64,000 bases of DNA from Enterobacter sp. 10-1 (GTDB taxonomy: Bacteria > Pseudomonadota > Gammaproteobacteria > Enterobacterales > Enterobacteriaceae), in contig NISF01000005.1 in assembly GCA_002270295.1 (NCBI GenBank), forward strand, positions 124,555 through 188,554. Reading direction: 5' to 3'. This document shows positions 19,620 to 31,560 of the stretch, in pieces. Below the pieces are notes generated by a model that worked only from the letters and a program-made list of their open reading frames with translations, searched no databases and had not been told where the DNA came from. Position numbers and translations under genes: made by a program. How positions within the stretch are numbered: the first letter of the stretch is position 1; each line of letters begins with the position of its first letter.

Positions 19620-21701
19620 TCAGGCGTTGGAATAGCGTTCGGTTTCCGGCATCCAGCGCTCGATAAGCGCCTGAGCCTGCTGTGGGTAACGTTGATGAAT
19701 ATGGCGGGCAATGCGCTGAACGTCCGGGATCATTGCCTTATCGCGCAGTAAGTCGGCGACTTTAAACTCGGCGGTGCCGGTCTGTCGGGTGCCGAGCAGC
19801 TCGCCTGGGCCGCGGATCTCGAGGTCCTTTTGCGCGATGACGAAACCGTCGTTGCTATCGCGCAGGACCTGCAGGCGCAGCTGGGCCGTTTTCGACAGCG
19901 GCGATTTATAGAGCAGCACGCAGTGGGAGGCCACCGCGCCGCGCCCGACGCGGCCTCTGAGCTGATGCAGCTGCGCCAGCCCCAGGCGCTCCGGGTTTTC
20001 GATAATCATCAGGCTGGCGTTAGGCACGTCCACCCCGACCTCGATAACCGTGGTGGCGATAAGCAGATGCAGCTCGCCCTGCTTAAAGGCCTGCATAACC
20101 GCCTGCTTGTCCGCCGGCTTCATCCGGCCGTGCACCAGGCCGATATTCAGCTCCGGCAGCGCCAGCTTCAGCTCTTCCCAGGTGGCTTCTGCCGCCTGGG
20201 CTTCCAGCAGGTCCGACTCTTCAATCAGCGTACAGACCCAATAGGCCTGACGCCCTTCCTGGATACAGGCGTTGCGCACGCGGTCGATAATATCGCTGCG
20301 GCGGGTGTCCGGGATAGCCACCGTGGTGACCGGCGTACGGCCCGGCGGCAGCTCGTCGATCGTCGAGGTGTCGAGGTCGGCGTAAGCGGTCATCGCCAGG
20401 GTGCGCGGAATGGGGGTTGCGGTCATGATCAGCTGATGCGGATGGAAGCCCTGCTGCTGGCCCTTTTCCCATAACGCGAGGCGCTGATGCACCCCGAAGC
20501 GGTGCTGTTCATCGATAATCACCAGCGCCAGGCCGCTAAACTGGACCTGCTCCTGAAAAATAGCGTGGGTGCCGACAATCATCTGCACCTGCCCGCTGGC
20601 GATGGCATCCTGCTGCGCCTGACGCGCTTTGCCTTTTTGTTTGCCGGCCAGCCAGCCGACCTCAACGCCCAGCGGTGCAAACCAGCTGCGGAAGTTGGCG
20701 GCATGCTGCTCCGCCAGCAGCTCCGTCGGCGCCATCAGCGCCACCTGCCTGCCGTGGGCGATGGCCCGCAGCGCCGCGAAGGCGGCAACCAGCGTTTTAC
20801 CGGAGCCGACATCGCCCTGTACCAGGCGCATCATCGGTACATCGAGCGCCATATCCCGCTCGATTTCAGCGGTAACCCGCTCCTGCGCGCCGGTAGGTTT
20901 AAAGGGCAGAGAAGCCAACAGCTTGTTTTTCAGAGCGTCGTTCGCGCTGAGCGGCAGGGCGTGGAAACGCTGGGCGCCAGCGCGAACCGCCAGCATGCTC
21001 AGGTTATGCGCCAGCAGCTCTTCCAGAATTAAGCGCTGCTGGGCCGGGTGCTTACCGGTTTCCAGCTCGCTGAGCTGGAGCGACGGCGGCGGGCGATGCA
21101 GCGTGCGCAGCGCCTCCGGGAGACTCATCATCCCCTGCGCCAGCTCGGGCGGCAGCAGCTCGGCGATAGCGCAGGTCTCCAGCAGCTCCAGCGCCTGATC
21201 GGTCAGCTTACGCAGCGTGGCCTGTTTGATACCTTCGGTGGTGGGGTAGACCGGAGTAAGGGTCTCCTGCAGGTCGGGCGTGCTCATATCGCCCTGCACG
21301 CGGTATTCCGGGTGGATCATCTCCGCGCCGTATTTGCCGCGCTTCGCTTCACCGTAGGCCAGCACCCGGCGGCCGGCGGCAAGGCTGTTTTTCATCGCGG
21401 CGTTGAAGTTGAAGAAGCGCATGGTGAGAATACCGGAGCCATCGCTTATCTGACAGGTCATCATCCGGCGGCCGCCGAAGGTGATATTGCTGTTGAGAAC
21501 TTCGCCTTCAACGGTGGCGTAGACGCCAGGAAGCAGTTCGCCGATTTGATAAAGATGGGTACGGTCTTCGTAGCGTAGCGGCAGATGCAGCAGAAGATCC
21601 TGCACGGTGTGCAGGCCGATTTTCGCCAGCTTGCTGCTCTGCGCTGCGCCAACGCCGGTTAACGTGTTGAGCGGGACAGCATCCAGCAGACGGCTTTGCA
21701 T
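19620..21701 (-). CDS. recG: ATP-dependent DNA helicase RecG
   Basis: 693 residues, as in E. coli. The N-terminal wedge domain (OB fold, about 60-150) binds fork junctions. The SF2 motor follows, with Walker A GDVGSGKT, the DEQH box and GRVGRGAVASHC. RecG reverses stalled forks, processes Holliday junctions and removes R-loops. The frame is open 73 codons further upstream, through trmH, but MQSRLLDAVPL matches the known start and AGGTAAACCG precedes it. The SD overlaps the trmH stop, so translation is probably coupled. Confidence 0.97.
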   Translation of the reverse strand: MQSRLLDAVPLNTLTGVGAAQSSKLAKIGLHTVQDLLLHLPLRYEDRTHLYQIGELLPGVYATVEGEVLNSNITFGGRRMMTCQISDGSGILTMRFFNFNAAMKNSLAAGRRVLAYGEAKRGKYGAEMIHPEYRVQGDMSTPDLQETLTPVYPTTEGIKQATLRKLTDQALELLETCAIAELLPPELAQGMMSLPEALRTLHRPPPSLQLSELETGKHPAQQRLILEELLAHNLSMLAVRAGAQRFHALPLSANDALKNKLLASLPFKPTGAQERVTAEIERDMALDVPMMRLVQGDVGSGKTLVAAFAALRAIAHGRQVALMAPTELLAEQHAANFRSWFAPLGVEVGWLAGKQKGKARQAQQDAIASGQVQMIVGTHAIFQEQVQFSGLALVIIDEQHRFGVHQRLALWEKGQQQGFHPHQLIMTATPIPRTLAMTAYADLDTSTIDELPPGRTPVTTVAIPDTRRSDIIDRVRNACIQEGRQAYWVCTLIEESDLLEAQAAEATWEELKLALPELNIGLVHGRMKPADKQAVMQAFKQGELHLLIATTVIEVGVDVPNASLMIIENPERLGLAQLHQLRGRVGRGAVASHCVLLYKSPLSKTAQLRLQVLRDSNDGFVIAQKDLEIRGPGELLGTRQTGTAEFKVADLLRDKAMIPDVQRIARHIHQRYPQQAQALIERWMPETERYSNA

Positions 21702-21705
21702 CGGT

Positions 21706-22395
21706 TTACCTCGCTGCCTGCATCGTGGCCCACCACGCGGCGTCGGCTTCAACTTCGCCCTGGCCGTTGACGTGGGGATAGGGCAGGCCTTTTTGTTTTG
21801 CCACCCTCGCCAGCACCGGATAACCGCCCTCAAACAGCAGGCGCTGCTGTTCTTCTTCCGGCAGCGTACTGTTTTCGCGTTTATACATGCCCGCGTTCTG
21901 CCGCTGGCGCTGTGCTTCATACAGAATTAAGGCGGAGGCGACGGAGACGTTTAGCGACTGCACCATGCCCGTCATCGGAATAATGATGTCCTGGTCTGCC
22001 AGCGCTAGCGCTTCCGCGGTGATGCCGGTTTTTTCCTGGCCCATCAGGATACAGGTGGGCCGGGTGTAGTCGATTTCACGAAAGTCGACGGCTTTATCAG
22101 AAAGATGGGTGGCGAGGATCTGCATGCCCTGACTCTTTAAGTGGCCGACGGCATCGCCAATGGTACGGTGTGTTTTGACCTGGACCCAGCTGTTGCTGCC
22201 CGCGGCGGCGGAAGCCATCGTGCGCATGCGGCTGCTGGGCCAGATAGCGTGCACTTCGTGCACGCCAACGGCATCTGCGGTACGAATCACCGCAGAGACG
22301 TTATGAGGTTTGTGGACCTGCTCCATGCAGACCGTCAGGTCAGGCTGACGCCTGGCGAGCATCTCACAGATACGCGCATAACGCTGCGAATTCAT
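21706..22395 (-). CDS. trmH: tRNA (Gm18) 2'-O-methyltransferase TrmH
   Basis: 229 residues, a SPOUT-class methyltransferase. The AdoMet knot is marked by ILMGQEKTGIT and by SLNVSVASALILYEAQ. It methylates the ribose of G18 in the D-loop of tRNAs. MNSQRYARICEML matches the E. coli start, and an upstream 18-codon extension lies in repeat DNA. It precedes recG by four bases. In E. coli spoT ends only a few bases before trmH. Here the spacer is 144 bases and is filled by an ERIC-like repeat. Confidence 0.96.
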   Translation of the reverse strand: MNSQRYARICEMLARRQPDLTVCMEQVHKPHNVSAVIRTADAVGVHEVHAIWPSSRMRTMASAAAGSNSWVQVKTHRTIGDAVGHLKSQGMQILATHLSDKAVDFREIDYTRPTCILMGQEKTGITAEALALADQDIIIPMTGMVQSLNVSVASALILYEAQRQRQNAGMYKRENSTLPEEEQQRLLFEGGYPVLARVAKQKGLPYPHVNGQGEVEADAAWWATMQAAR

Positions 22396-22402
22396 AACCA
22401 CT

Positions 22403-22536
22403 TCATCCTTCAAATTGCCTCGGCGTTGGCTTCTGATTACTCGGCTCATCCATGAGCCTCGCCCTTACGGGCCAGCGTAAACGCTGTGCAAAACGCTAAA
22501 GTATTTTGTGATGCAACCCGAATGCTGTTGTGTTGA
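22403..22536. repeat. Diverged ERIC-like element in the spoT-trmH spacer
   Basis: TTCATCCTTCAAATTGCC and CGGCGTTGGCT at one end, and GATGCAACCCGAATG at the other, match the two ends of the ERIC consensus (TTCAAGTTGC, CGTTGGCTGC, GCAACTCGAAT), at roughly the full ERIC length of about 130 bases. The centre is diverged and contains its own GC-rich inverted segments. It lies within a transcribed operon spacer. Confidence 0.7.
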
Positions 22537-22539
22537 AAA

Positions 22540-24660
22540 CTAGTTCCGGTTACGGGTGACTTTTATCACGTCCGGCATCACGCGAATTTTGCGCATGATA
22601 TTCGCCAGATGCACGCGGTCGCGCGCCGTAAGGCGAATAAAGGCGCTGTAGACGCGGCCATCTTTTTCTTCCGTATTCAGGCTTTGAATATTGGAAGCGG
22701 CGGTATTGATCGCGGCCGTGAGGTTCGCCAGCGCGCCCTGGTGGTTAAACATATCCACCTTAATTTCGGTGATAAATTCCTGGGCGGTCTCTTTATCCCA
22801 TTCGACGGCCATAAACTTCTCGGGCTCTTTCTGATAGCCGCGAATGTTACGACAGGACTCATGGTGAATGACCAGGCCTTTGCCGGGGCTGACGTGGGCG
22901 ATAATCGGGTCGCCGGGAATCGGGCGGCAGCACTTGGCAAAGGTAATCAGCACGCCGTCGGCGCCTTTAATCGGCAGATGGCCGTGGCCTGAAGAGGCGC
23001 TTTGCGCCGGTGCGGTGACGGTTTCACCCTGCTGCAGGTTTTTCGCCACCACCACGCTCATCGCGTTGCCGAGGCCGATTTCCGCCAGCAGATCGTCCAG
23101 CGTCGCCAGCTTCATGCGATCAAGCTCGCGCTGAACGTTCTCTGGCGGGATTTCAGCCAGCTTACGGCTGCCGCCGAGGGCGTGGTTGAGCAACCGGCGG
23201 CCAAGGCTGACGGAGTCATCGCGCTTGAGGTTTTTCAACAGCTGGCGGATCTTCGCGCGCGCTTTCGAGCTGACGACAAAGTTCAGCCATGCGGCGTTCG
23301 GACGCGCGCCCGGTGCGGTGATGATCTCTACCGTCTGGCCGCTGGAGAGCGGCTGCGACAGCGGATACGGCTGGCGGTCAACGCGTGCGCCAACGCAGGC
23401 ATGGCCGATATCCGTATGCACCGCGTAGGCAAAGTCCACCGGCGTCGCGCCGGCGGGAAGTTCGACAATGCGCCCTTCCGGGGTGAAAACGTAAATCTCA
23501 TCCGGGAACAGATCGGATTTGACGCTCTCGATAAATTCAAACGAGCTGCCCGCGCTCTGCTGCAGTTCCAGCAGGCTCTGCATCCAGCGCTGGGCGCGGA
23601 TCTGCGCCGTGGTGCTGCTCTCGCCGCCGTGCTCTTTATAAGCCCAGTGCGCCGCAACCCCCATTTCCGCCATCTGGTCCATGTCTTCGGTACGAATCTG
23701 TACCTCAACCGGGACGCCGTGCGGGCCGATCATCGAGGTATGCAAAGATTGATAGCCGTTCGCTTTCGGAATGGCGATGTAGTCTTTCATCCGCCCTGGA
23801 CGCGGCTTGTAGAGGCTGTGCATCTGGCCAAGCACGCGGTAGCAGGTGTCGGCATCATGCACGATTACGCGGAACGCGTAGATATCCATGATCGAGTGAA
23901 AACGCTGCTCTTTAAGCACCATTTTGCAGTAGATGGAGTACAAATGCTTCTCGCGACCGCTAACGCGACAGGGGATCCCCGCTTCCTGTAAACGCCCTTC
24001 GATTTCGGAGAGGATCTTTTGGATCATCTCTTTACGGTTGCCGCGCGCCGCTTTAACGACTTCTTTAATGACGCGATAACGATTGGGATACAGCGCTTCA
24101 AAGCCCAGCTCTTCGAGCTCGGTTTTAATGTGGTGGATACCTAAACGGTGGGCCAGCGGGCTGTAGATTTCCAGCGTTTCGCGGGCGATACGGCGGCGTT
24201 TATCCGGGCGTAATGAGCCCAGCGTGCGCATGTTGTGGGTGCGGTCGGCAAGTTTGATGAGGATGACGCGGATATCCTGCACCATCGCCATAATCATCTT
24301 GCGAAAGTTTTCGGCCTGCGCCTCTTTCTTATCGCGGAACTTGAGCTTATCAAGTTTTGATACCCCTTCTACCAGCTCGGCAACGCTTTTACCAAAGAGC
24401 TGCTCCATATCCTGGTAGGTGGCAGGGGTATCTTCAATCACGTCATGCAGCAGGGCAGCCATCAGCGTTTCGTGGTCGAGTTTCATCTCGGCCAGAATGC
24501 AGGCTACCGCAACCGGGTGCGTGATATAGGGTTCACCGCTTGAACGTGTCTGCCCCTCGTGAGCGTCACGTGCAACGAGATACGCCTGCCGAAGACGCTT
24601 GATTTGCTCTTCCGGCAGGTAGTTTTGAATCAGCTGATTCAGGCTTTCAAACAGATACAA
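22540..24660 (-). CDS. spoT: Bifunctional (p)ppGpp hydrolase/synthetase SpoT
   Basis: 706 residues. The N-terminal HD hydrolase domain has His72-Asp73 in HDVIED and the ADRTHNM motif. The synthetase domain follows (about 200-335, with IYAFRVIV and GYQSLHT). TGS (about 385-450, starting EIYVFTPEG) and a C-terminal ACT domain complete it. It is the main ppGpp hydrolase and a weak synthetase responding to carbon, iron and fatty-acid starvation. It is a few residues longer than the 702 I recall for E. coli. It follows rpoZ by 18 bases. Confidence 0.98.
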   Translation of the reverse strand: MYLFESLNQLIQNYLPEEQIKRLRQAYLVARDAHEGQTRSSGEPYITHPVAVACILAEMKLDHETLMAALLHDVIEDTPATYQDMEQLFGKSVAELVEGVSKLDKLKFRDKKEAQAENFRKMIMAMVQDIRVILIKLADRTHNMRTLGSLRPDKRRRIARETLEIYSPLAHRLGIHHIKTELEELGFEALYPNRYRVIKEVVKAARGNRKEMIQKILSEIEGRLQEAGIPCRVSGREKHLYSIYCKMVLKEQRFHSIMDIYAFRVIVHDADTCYRVLGQMHSLYKPRPGRMKDYIAIPKANGYQSLHTSMIGPHGVPVEVQIRTEDMDQMAEMGVAAHWAYKEHGGESSTTAQIRAQRWMQSLLELQQSAGSSFEFIESVKSDLFPDEIYVFTPEGRIVELPAGATPVDFAYAVHTDIGHACVGARVDRQPYPLSQPLSSGQTVEIITAPGARPNAAWLNFVVSSKARAKIRQLLKNLKRDDSVSLGRRLLNHALGGSRKLAEIPPENVQRELDRMKLATLDDLLAEIGLGNAMSVVVAKNLQQGETVTAPAQSASSGHGHLPIKGADGVLITFAKCCRPIPGDPIIAHVSPGKGLVIHHESCRNIRGYQKEPEKFMAVEWDKETAQEFITEIKVDMFNHQGALANLTAAINTAASNIQSLNTEEKDGRVYSAFIRLTARDRVHLANIMRKIRVMPDVIKVTRNRN

Positions 24661-24678
24661 GGGCGACCCACTGCGTTA

Positions 24679-24954
24679 TTAACGACGACCTTCAGCAATA
24701 GCGGTAACTGCTTGTAATTCAGCGGCTTCCTGCTCTTGCTGTTCCTGACGATCGCGCACGTCGAGGATCTGGTTGTTGATCAGACCTTCTTCGATTTCGC
24801 GCAGTGCGATAACGGTAGTTTTATCGTTTTCTTCCGCTACCAGCGGATCTTTTCCGCCAACCTGCATCTGACGAGCGCGACGCGCGGCGACCAGTACCAG
24901 GTCAAAACGGTTACCAATTTTCTCTACAGCGTCCTGAACAGTTACGCGTGCCAT
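24679..24954 (-). CDS. rpoZ: RNA polymerase omega subunit
   Basis: 91 residues, full family length. [20 protein letters not shown] is the conserved omega start, and the middle block [15 protein letters not shown] contacts beta-prime. Omega aids assembly of RNA polymerase and forms part of ppGpp site 1, which fits its place directly ahead of spoT. The C-terminal tail is Gln/Glu-rich. Confidence 0.97.
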   Translation of the reverse strand: MARVTVQDAVEKIGNRFDLVLVAARRARQMQVGGKDPLVAEENDKTTVIALREIEEGLINNQILDVRDRQEQQEQEAAELQAVTAIAEGRR

Positions 24955-25008
24955 ACTTAAAATGCTCCACAGATGAAGAAAGGACTGGGCATGATACTGA
25001 ATGTCGGT

Positions 25009-27567
<2,559 letters not shown>

Positions 27568-27572
27568 CCCGC

Positions 27573-28190
27573 TCAGTGCGCGCTGTGATTGTAGTGGAAG
27601 ACAGGCAAACCTAGCTTCCAGCGCAGGGCCAGCATGCGGGCGGTGAAGCCGAACAGCAGGGTGGCGATGACCACTACGTCGTGGCTGCTGACATAGTGCT
27701 GCAGGGCGATATACAGAATGGCGGCGGCAAAAGAGATCCCGGCATACAGCTCTTTCTGAAACACCAGCGGGATGCGCTTACAGAACATATCCCGCAGTAC
27801 GCCGCCGAATACGCCGGTGATGACCGCCGCGATGGAGGCGATAACCGGTCCTTCTCCCATATCGAGGGCAATCTGCGCGCCGATAATCGAAAACACCACC
27901 AGGCCGAGGGCATCGAGGACCAAAAACAGCCGACGCAGGTGGGGCATAACCGGGGCGGCAATCGTGGTGAGCACCGCGGCGACGGCAACAATGATGACGT
28001 ATTCCGGGTTCTTGACCCAGCCCAGAGGGTAGTGGCCGAGCAGAATATCCCGCACCGACCCGCCGCCCAGCGCGGTGGCGGTCGCAATAATGATAACGCC
28101 GAAGGTATCCATACGACGGCGTCCGGCTGCCAGAGCGCCGGTCATCGCTTCCGCGGTAATACCAATTAAATACAGAATATGAAGCAGCAT
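27573..28190 (-). CDS. yicG: TRIC-family membrane protein YicG
   Basis: 205 residues made of two homologous halves of three helices (UPF0126/TRIC). The paired glycine-rich loops [13 protein letters not shown] (about 41-53) and [13 protein letters not shown] (about 127-139) are diagnostic. TRIC homologues are monovalent cation channels. For YicG, glycine-related transport has been suggested, but the substrate is not established here. Confidence 0.92.
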   Translation of the reverse strand: MLLHILYLIGITAEAMTGALAAGRRRMDTFGVIIIATATALGGGSVRDILLGHYPLGWVKNPEYVIIVAVAAVLTTIAAPVMPHLRRLFLVLDALGLVVFSIIGAQIALDMGEGPVIASIAAVITGVFGGVLRDMFCKRIPLVFQKELYAGISFAAAILYIALQHYVSSHDVVVIATLLFGFTARMLALRWKLGLPVFHYNHSAH

Positions 28191-28467
28191 AGATCCCCCA
28201 CGATGAGAGCGGGCAGGTTAGCGATTTGTGCGCAGGATCACGACTGAGATTTTCTAAGGTGAACGATTTATGCCTTGAAAAAATAATGCCTGATTTTCTC
28301 AATTACCTTTATTTGTGGGGTTTAAAGGATTTTTATTTTAGTTTTAAGATTAGAAAAAGTAATGATTCAGGCTCAGCCAGCGCTGGTCAGGAAAATACGC
28401 GATAAATACTTAATATTTAACTCACGACCTTTATCATTTTATTTTCCTCTTTCCGAGGCTTGTGAAT
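28191..28467. other. AT-rich spacer between yicG and the ClC gene
   Basis: This 277-base divergent spacer is clearly AT-richer than the flanking genes (28240-28450). It must hold the promoters of both genes. I see no confident -35/-10 pair, repeat or RNA element. Confidence 0.4.
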
Positions 28468-29727
28468 ATGACCGGAGTGACCGGCGAGAAAAACTACCTG
28501 CTCCGCCTGGCTGCCGTTGTTCTGACCGGCGTCCTGGCCGGCCTGTCGGGAATGGTTCTGGCGATGATTTTGCACGCTATTCAACACGTTGCTTTTGGAT
28601 ACAGCCTCGATCGTATTATCGGCACGGAGTCATTTTTGCAGGGCGTAACGGACGCCTCCTGGCCTCGACGTTTCACGGCCATCGCGGTCGGCGGAGCGAT
28701 CGCCGGGTTTGGCTGGTGGCTGCTGGGCCGCTACGGCCAGAAGCGGGTATCGATTTCCGCCGCCGTCGCCACGCCCGCGGTGCCGATGCCCGCTGGCACG
28801 ACAACCCTGCACGCCTTGCTGCAGATCGTCACCGTGGCGCTGGGCTCCCCGCTCGGTCGGGAGGTTGCGCCGCGAGAGATGGGGGCGCTGGGGGCCGGTA
28901 TCGTGGCGCGCAGAATGGGCCTGCATGAAGATGAAACCCGCACGCTGATTGCCTGCGGCGCCGGTGCCGGGCTGGCGGCGGTATATAACGTGCCGCTGGC
29001 CGGCGCCCTGTTTAGCCTCGAAGTGATGCTGCTGTCGTTTAGCTGGGAGAAGACCCTGGCGGCCGTTGTGACGTCCGCCGTTGCCGCCTGGACGGCAGCT
29101 CTGGGGCTGGGGGATGAGTCTCAGTATCACTTTATCTCCGGGGCGCTCCCGGGCTCGTTTATGTGGTGGGCGATAATCGTCAGTCCGCTGCTTGGGGCGT
29201 CGGCGTGGCTGTTTCGTCAGGCTACCAGCGCCGCGCGGGCGCGGGTCAGGGCGAACTGGCAGATGCCGCTATTTTGCCTGCTGGCGTTTGCCCTTCTTGC
29301 CGGGCTGAGCCTCTATTTTCCTCAGCTACCCGGCAATGGCAAAGGCCCACTGCAGCTTGCGATCGGCGACGGGCTGGGATTTCATAGCGCGCTGGTACTT
29401 CTGGTCCTGAAAGCGATCGTTATTCTGGCGGTGCTGCGCGGCGGTGCGGAAGGAGGGCTGCTGACCCCTGGCCTGGCGGTGGGAAGCCTGATGAGCCTGC
29501 TGCTGAGTATGCTTTGGCAGCAGCTGGTGCCCGGCGGCGACGCCAGCAGCTTTGCGCTGGTTGGGGCCGCGGCTTTTCTGGCGGCGTCAATGCAGATGCC
29601 GCTGACGGCGGTTGCGCTGGTGATGGAGTTTACCCATATGGACCATAGCTATCTGGCCCCCACGCTGCTGTGCGCTGCGGGCGCGTTTATGACCTGTCGG
29701 ATACTGGACGGAAAGTACAGATTCTGA
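28468..29727 (+). CDS. Divergent ClC-family (chloride channel-like) protein
   Basis: 419 residues with at least ten hydrophobic segments. The ClC landmarks are altered: LGREVAPREMG stands for the usual GREGP loop (gating Glu kept), and GGLLTPGLAVG stands for GGxFxPxLxxG. The GSGIP selectivity loop is not recognisable. It may be a proton/anion antiporter or channel, but specificity is open. ATG at 28468 has GAGG ten bases upstream. GTG at 28462 is also possible. It occupies the place where E. coli has dinD. Confidence 0.8.
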   Translation: MTGVTGEKNYLLRLAAVVLTGVLAGLSGMVLAMILHAIQHVAFGYSLDRIIGTESFLQGVTDASWPRRFTAIAVGGAIAGFGWWLLGRYGQKRVSISAAVATPAVPMPAGTTTLHALLQIVTVALGSPLGREVAPREMGALGAGIVARRMGLHEDETRTLIACGAGAGLAAVYNVPLAGALFSLEVMLLSFSWEKTLAAVVTSAVAAWTAALGLGDESQYHFISGALPGSFMWWAIIVSPLLGASAWLFRQATSAARARVRANWQMPLFCLLAFALLAGLSLYFPQLPGNGKGPLQLAIGDGLGFHSALVLLVLKAIVILAVLRGGAEGGLLTPGLAVGSLMSLLLSMLWQQLVPGGDASSFALVGAAAFLAASMQMPLTAVALVMEFTHMDHSYLAPTLLCAAGAFMTCRILDGKYRF

Positions 29728-29740
29728 ATTGAAGAGATAA

Positions 29741-29767
29741 AAAAAGGCTGGTAAAACCAGCCTTTAA
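29741..29767. terminator. Bidirectional terminator between the ClC gene and yicC
   Basis: AAAGGCTGGT pairs perfectly with ACCAGCCTTT around an AAA loop, with A and T runs outside, between convergent stops. Confidence 0.85.
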
Positions 29768-29782
29768 TCGATGTGCCTGCGG

Positions 29783-30646
29783 TTACTCGATGTTCTGAAT
29801 CTGCTCGCGCATCTGCTCAATCAGCACTTTCAGCTCAATGGCAGAATTGGTGACTTCCGCATTAATCGATTTTGACGCCAGGGTGTTCGACTCGCGGTTG
29901 AACTCCTGCATCATAAAGTCAAGGCGACGGCCAACGGCTTCTTTTTTCTTCAGAATGTTGTAGGTCTCTTTGACATGCGCTTCCAGACGGTCCAGCTCTT
30001 CGGAAACGTCGATGCGCTGCGCCATCAGCACCAGCTCTTGTTCGAGACGATTATTTTCCAGCTGAACTTCCGCGTCTTCCAGCTTGGATACCAGGCGCTC
30101 GCGCTGCCACTGCAGGATTTCCGGCATATGGCCGCGAACTTTGCCGACTTCGCTGCTGACGCCTTCCAGGCGCTGTTCGATAAGCGTCTTCAGCGCCTGG
30201 CCTTCGGTCTCGCGAGCGACGATAAAGTCGTCCAGCGCGCCGTTCAGTGCGGTGAGAATATCGGAGGCAATGGCGTCGAGATCCTGCTCCTGCGCGGCCA
30301 TTACGCCGGGCCAGCGCAGGATATCAACCGGGTTGATTTCCCCTTCATCGCTCTGCATTTTTACCCAGTTGGCGGCGTTGACCAGCTGCTTTGCCAGGTT
30401 TTCGTTCAGAATCAGCTCACCCTGAGCGCTGGGATCCTGTTCAAAACGCAGGGTACATTCGATTTTGCCGCGGGTCAGACGCGCGCGAATACGCTCGCGC
30501 ACGACGGGCTCCAGGCTACGGAACTGCTCCGGCAGACGGAAATAGGTTTCCAGGTAGCGCTGGTTTACCGAGCGCAGTTCCCACGCGGCGCTGCCCCATT
30601 CGCCCTTGATTTCACGACGGGCATAGGCGGTCATACTGCGGATCAT
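29783..30646 (-). CDS. yicC: YicC family endoribonuclease
   Basis: 287 residues, the full YicC length. The N-terminus MIRSMTAYARRE and the C-terminal block RRLDFMMQEFNRESNTLASK are the conserved family parts, with long charged helices between. YicC proteins have been described as endoribonucleases acting on small RNAs. The residues here look intact. It is divergent from rph with about 125 bases between starts. Confidence 0.94.
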   Translation of the reverse strand: MIRSMTAYARREIKGEWGSAAWELRSVNQRYLETYFRLPEQFRSLEPVVRERIRARLTRGKIECTLRFEQDPSAQGELILNENLAKQLVNAANWVKMQSDEGEINPVDILRWPGVMAAQEQDLDAIASDILTALNGALDDFIVARETEGQALKTLIEQRLEGVSSEVGKVRGHMPEILQWQRERLVSKLEDAEVQLENNRLEQELVLMAQRIDVSEELDRLEAHVKETYNILKKKEAVGRRLDFMMQEFNRESNTLASKSINAEVTNSAIELKVLIEQMREQIQNIE

Positions 30647-30729
30647 AGACGTTCCTGTTTTTAAAGGAGAGTGGGGGGGATTATAGCTTTCAGGGCCTTA
30701 TCAGGATAGGAATAAGCAACCATTATCCG

Positions 30730-30735
30730 TATAAT
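30730..30735 (+). promoter_or_regulatory. Candidate -10 box of the rph-pyrE promoter
   Basis: A perfect TATAAT lies 37 bases upstream of the rph ATG. No good -35 is seen at 16-18 bases, so strength is uncertain. Confidence 0.5.
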
Positions 30736-30771
30736 GCGCAGCCATATTCGTTTCAAGCCGGAGAGAACATC

Positions 30772-31488
30772 ATGCGTCCAGCAGGCCGTAGCGCTAATCA
30801 GGTGCGTCCCGTAACCCTGACCCGTAACTATACCATACACGCTGAAGGCTCTGTTCTGGTCGAATTTGGTGACACCAAAGTGCTGTGCACCGCGTCGATC
30901 GATGAAGGCGTACCGCGCTTTCTGAAAGGCCAGGGCCAGGGGTGGATCACCGCAGAATACGGCATGCTGCCGCGCGCTACGCACACCCGTAACGCGCGTG
31001 AAGCCGCCAAAGGTAAGCAGGGCGGTCGTACCATGGAAATCCAGCGTCTTATCGCCCGCGCGCTGCGCGCTGCGGTAGACCTGAAGGCGCTTGGCGAGTT
31101 CACCATTACCCTCGATTGCGATGTGCTGCAGGCCGATGGCGGTACCCGTACCGCATCAATCACCGGTGCCTGCGTGGCGCTGGCCGACGCTCTGAACAAG
31201 CTGGTCGCCGCCGGCAAGCTGAAAACTAACCCGATGAAAGGCATGGTTGCTGCCGTTTCCGTCGGTATCGTTAACGGCGAAGCGCTTTGCGATCTGGAGT
31301 ACGTGGAAGATTCCGCAGCGGAAACCGATATGAACGTGGTGATGACCGAAGACGGCCGCATCATCGAGGTGCAGGGCACGGCGGAAGGCGAGCCGTTTAC
31401 CCATGAAGAGCTCCTGACCCTCCTGGCATTGGCCCGAGGGGGTATCGAATCCATTGTCGCGACGCAGAAGGCGGCGTTAGAAAACTAG
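30772..31488 (+). CDS. rph: RNase PH (intact)
   Basis: 238 residues, full length and uninterrupted. It is a phosphorolytic 3'-to-5' exoribonuclease that trims tRNA 3' ends. [12 protein letters not shown] and the phosphate/RNA-binding [16 protein letters not shown] are visible. In E. coli K-12 MG1655 a frameshift inactivates rph and lowers pyrE expression. Here the frame is open, so translation should run close to the pyrE attenuator as in wild type. The SD GGAGAG lies nine bases before the ATG. Confidence 0.97.
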   Translation: MRPAGRSANQVRPVTLTRNYTIHAEGSVLVEFGDTKVLCTASIDEGVPRFLKGQGQGWITAEYGMLPRATHTRNAREAAKGKQGGRTMEIQRLIARALRAAVDLKALGEFTITLDCDVLQADGGTRTASITGACVALADALNKLVAAGKLKTNPMKGMVAAVSVGIVNGEALCDLEYVEDSAAETDMNVVMTEDGRIIEVQGTAEGEPFTHEELLTLLALARGGIESIVATQKAALEN

Positions 31489-31495
31489 TTTTTAA

Positions 31496-31520
31496 GGCGA
31501 CTGAGAAGTCGCCTTTTTTT
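31496..31520 (+). terminator. pyrE attenuator (intercistronic terminator)
   Basis: GGCGACT-GAGA-AGTCGCC followed by eight T, starting seven bases after the rph stop. In E. coli, ribosomes translating the end of rph prevent this terminator when UTP is low, which raises pyrE expression. The same geometry is kept here. Confidence 0.9.
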
Positions 31521-31560
31521 TGTCCGTAGATCCATAGAAAGCATGATGAGGAGCGAATCC

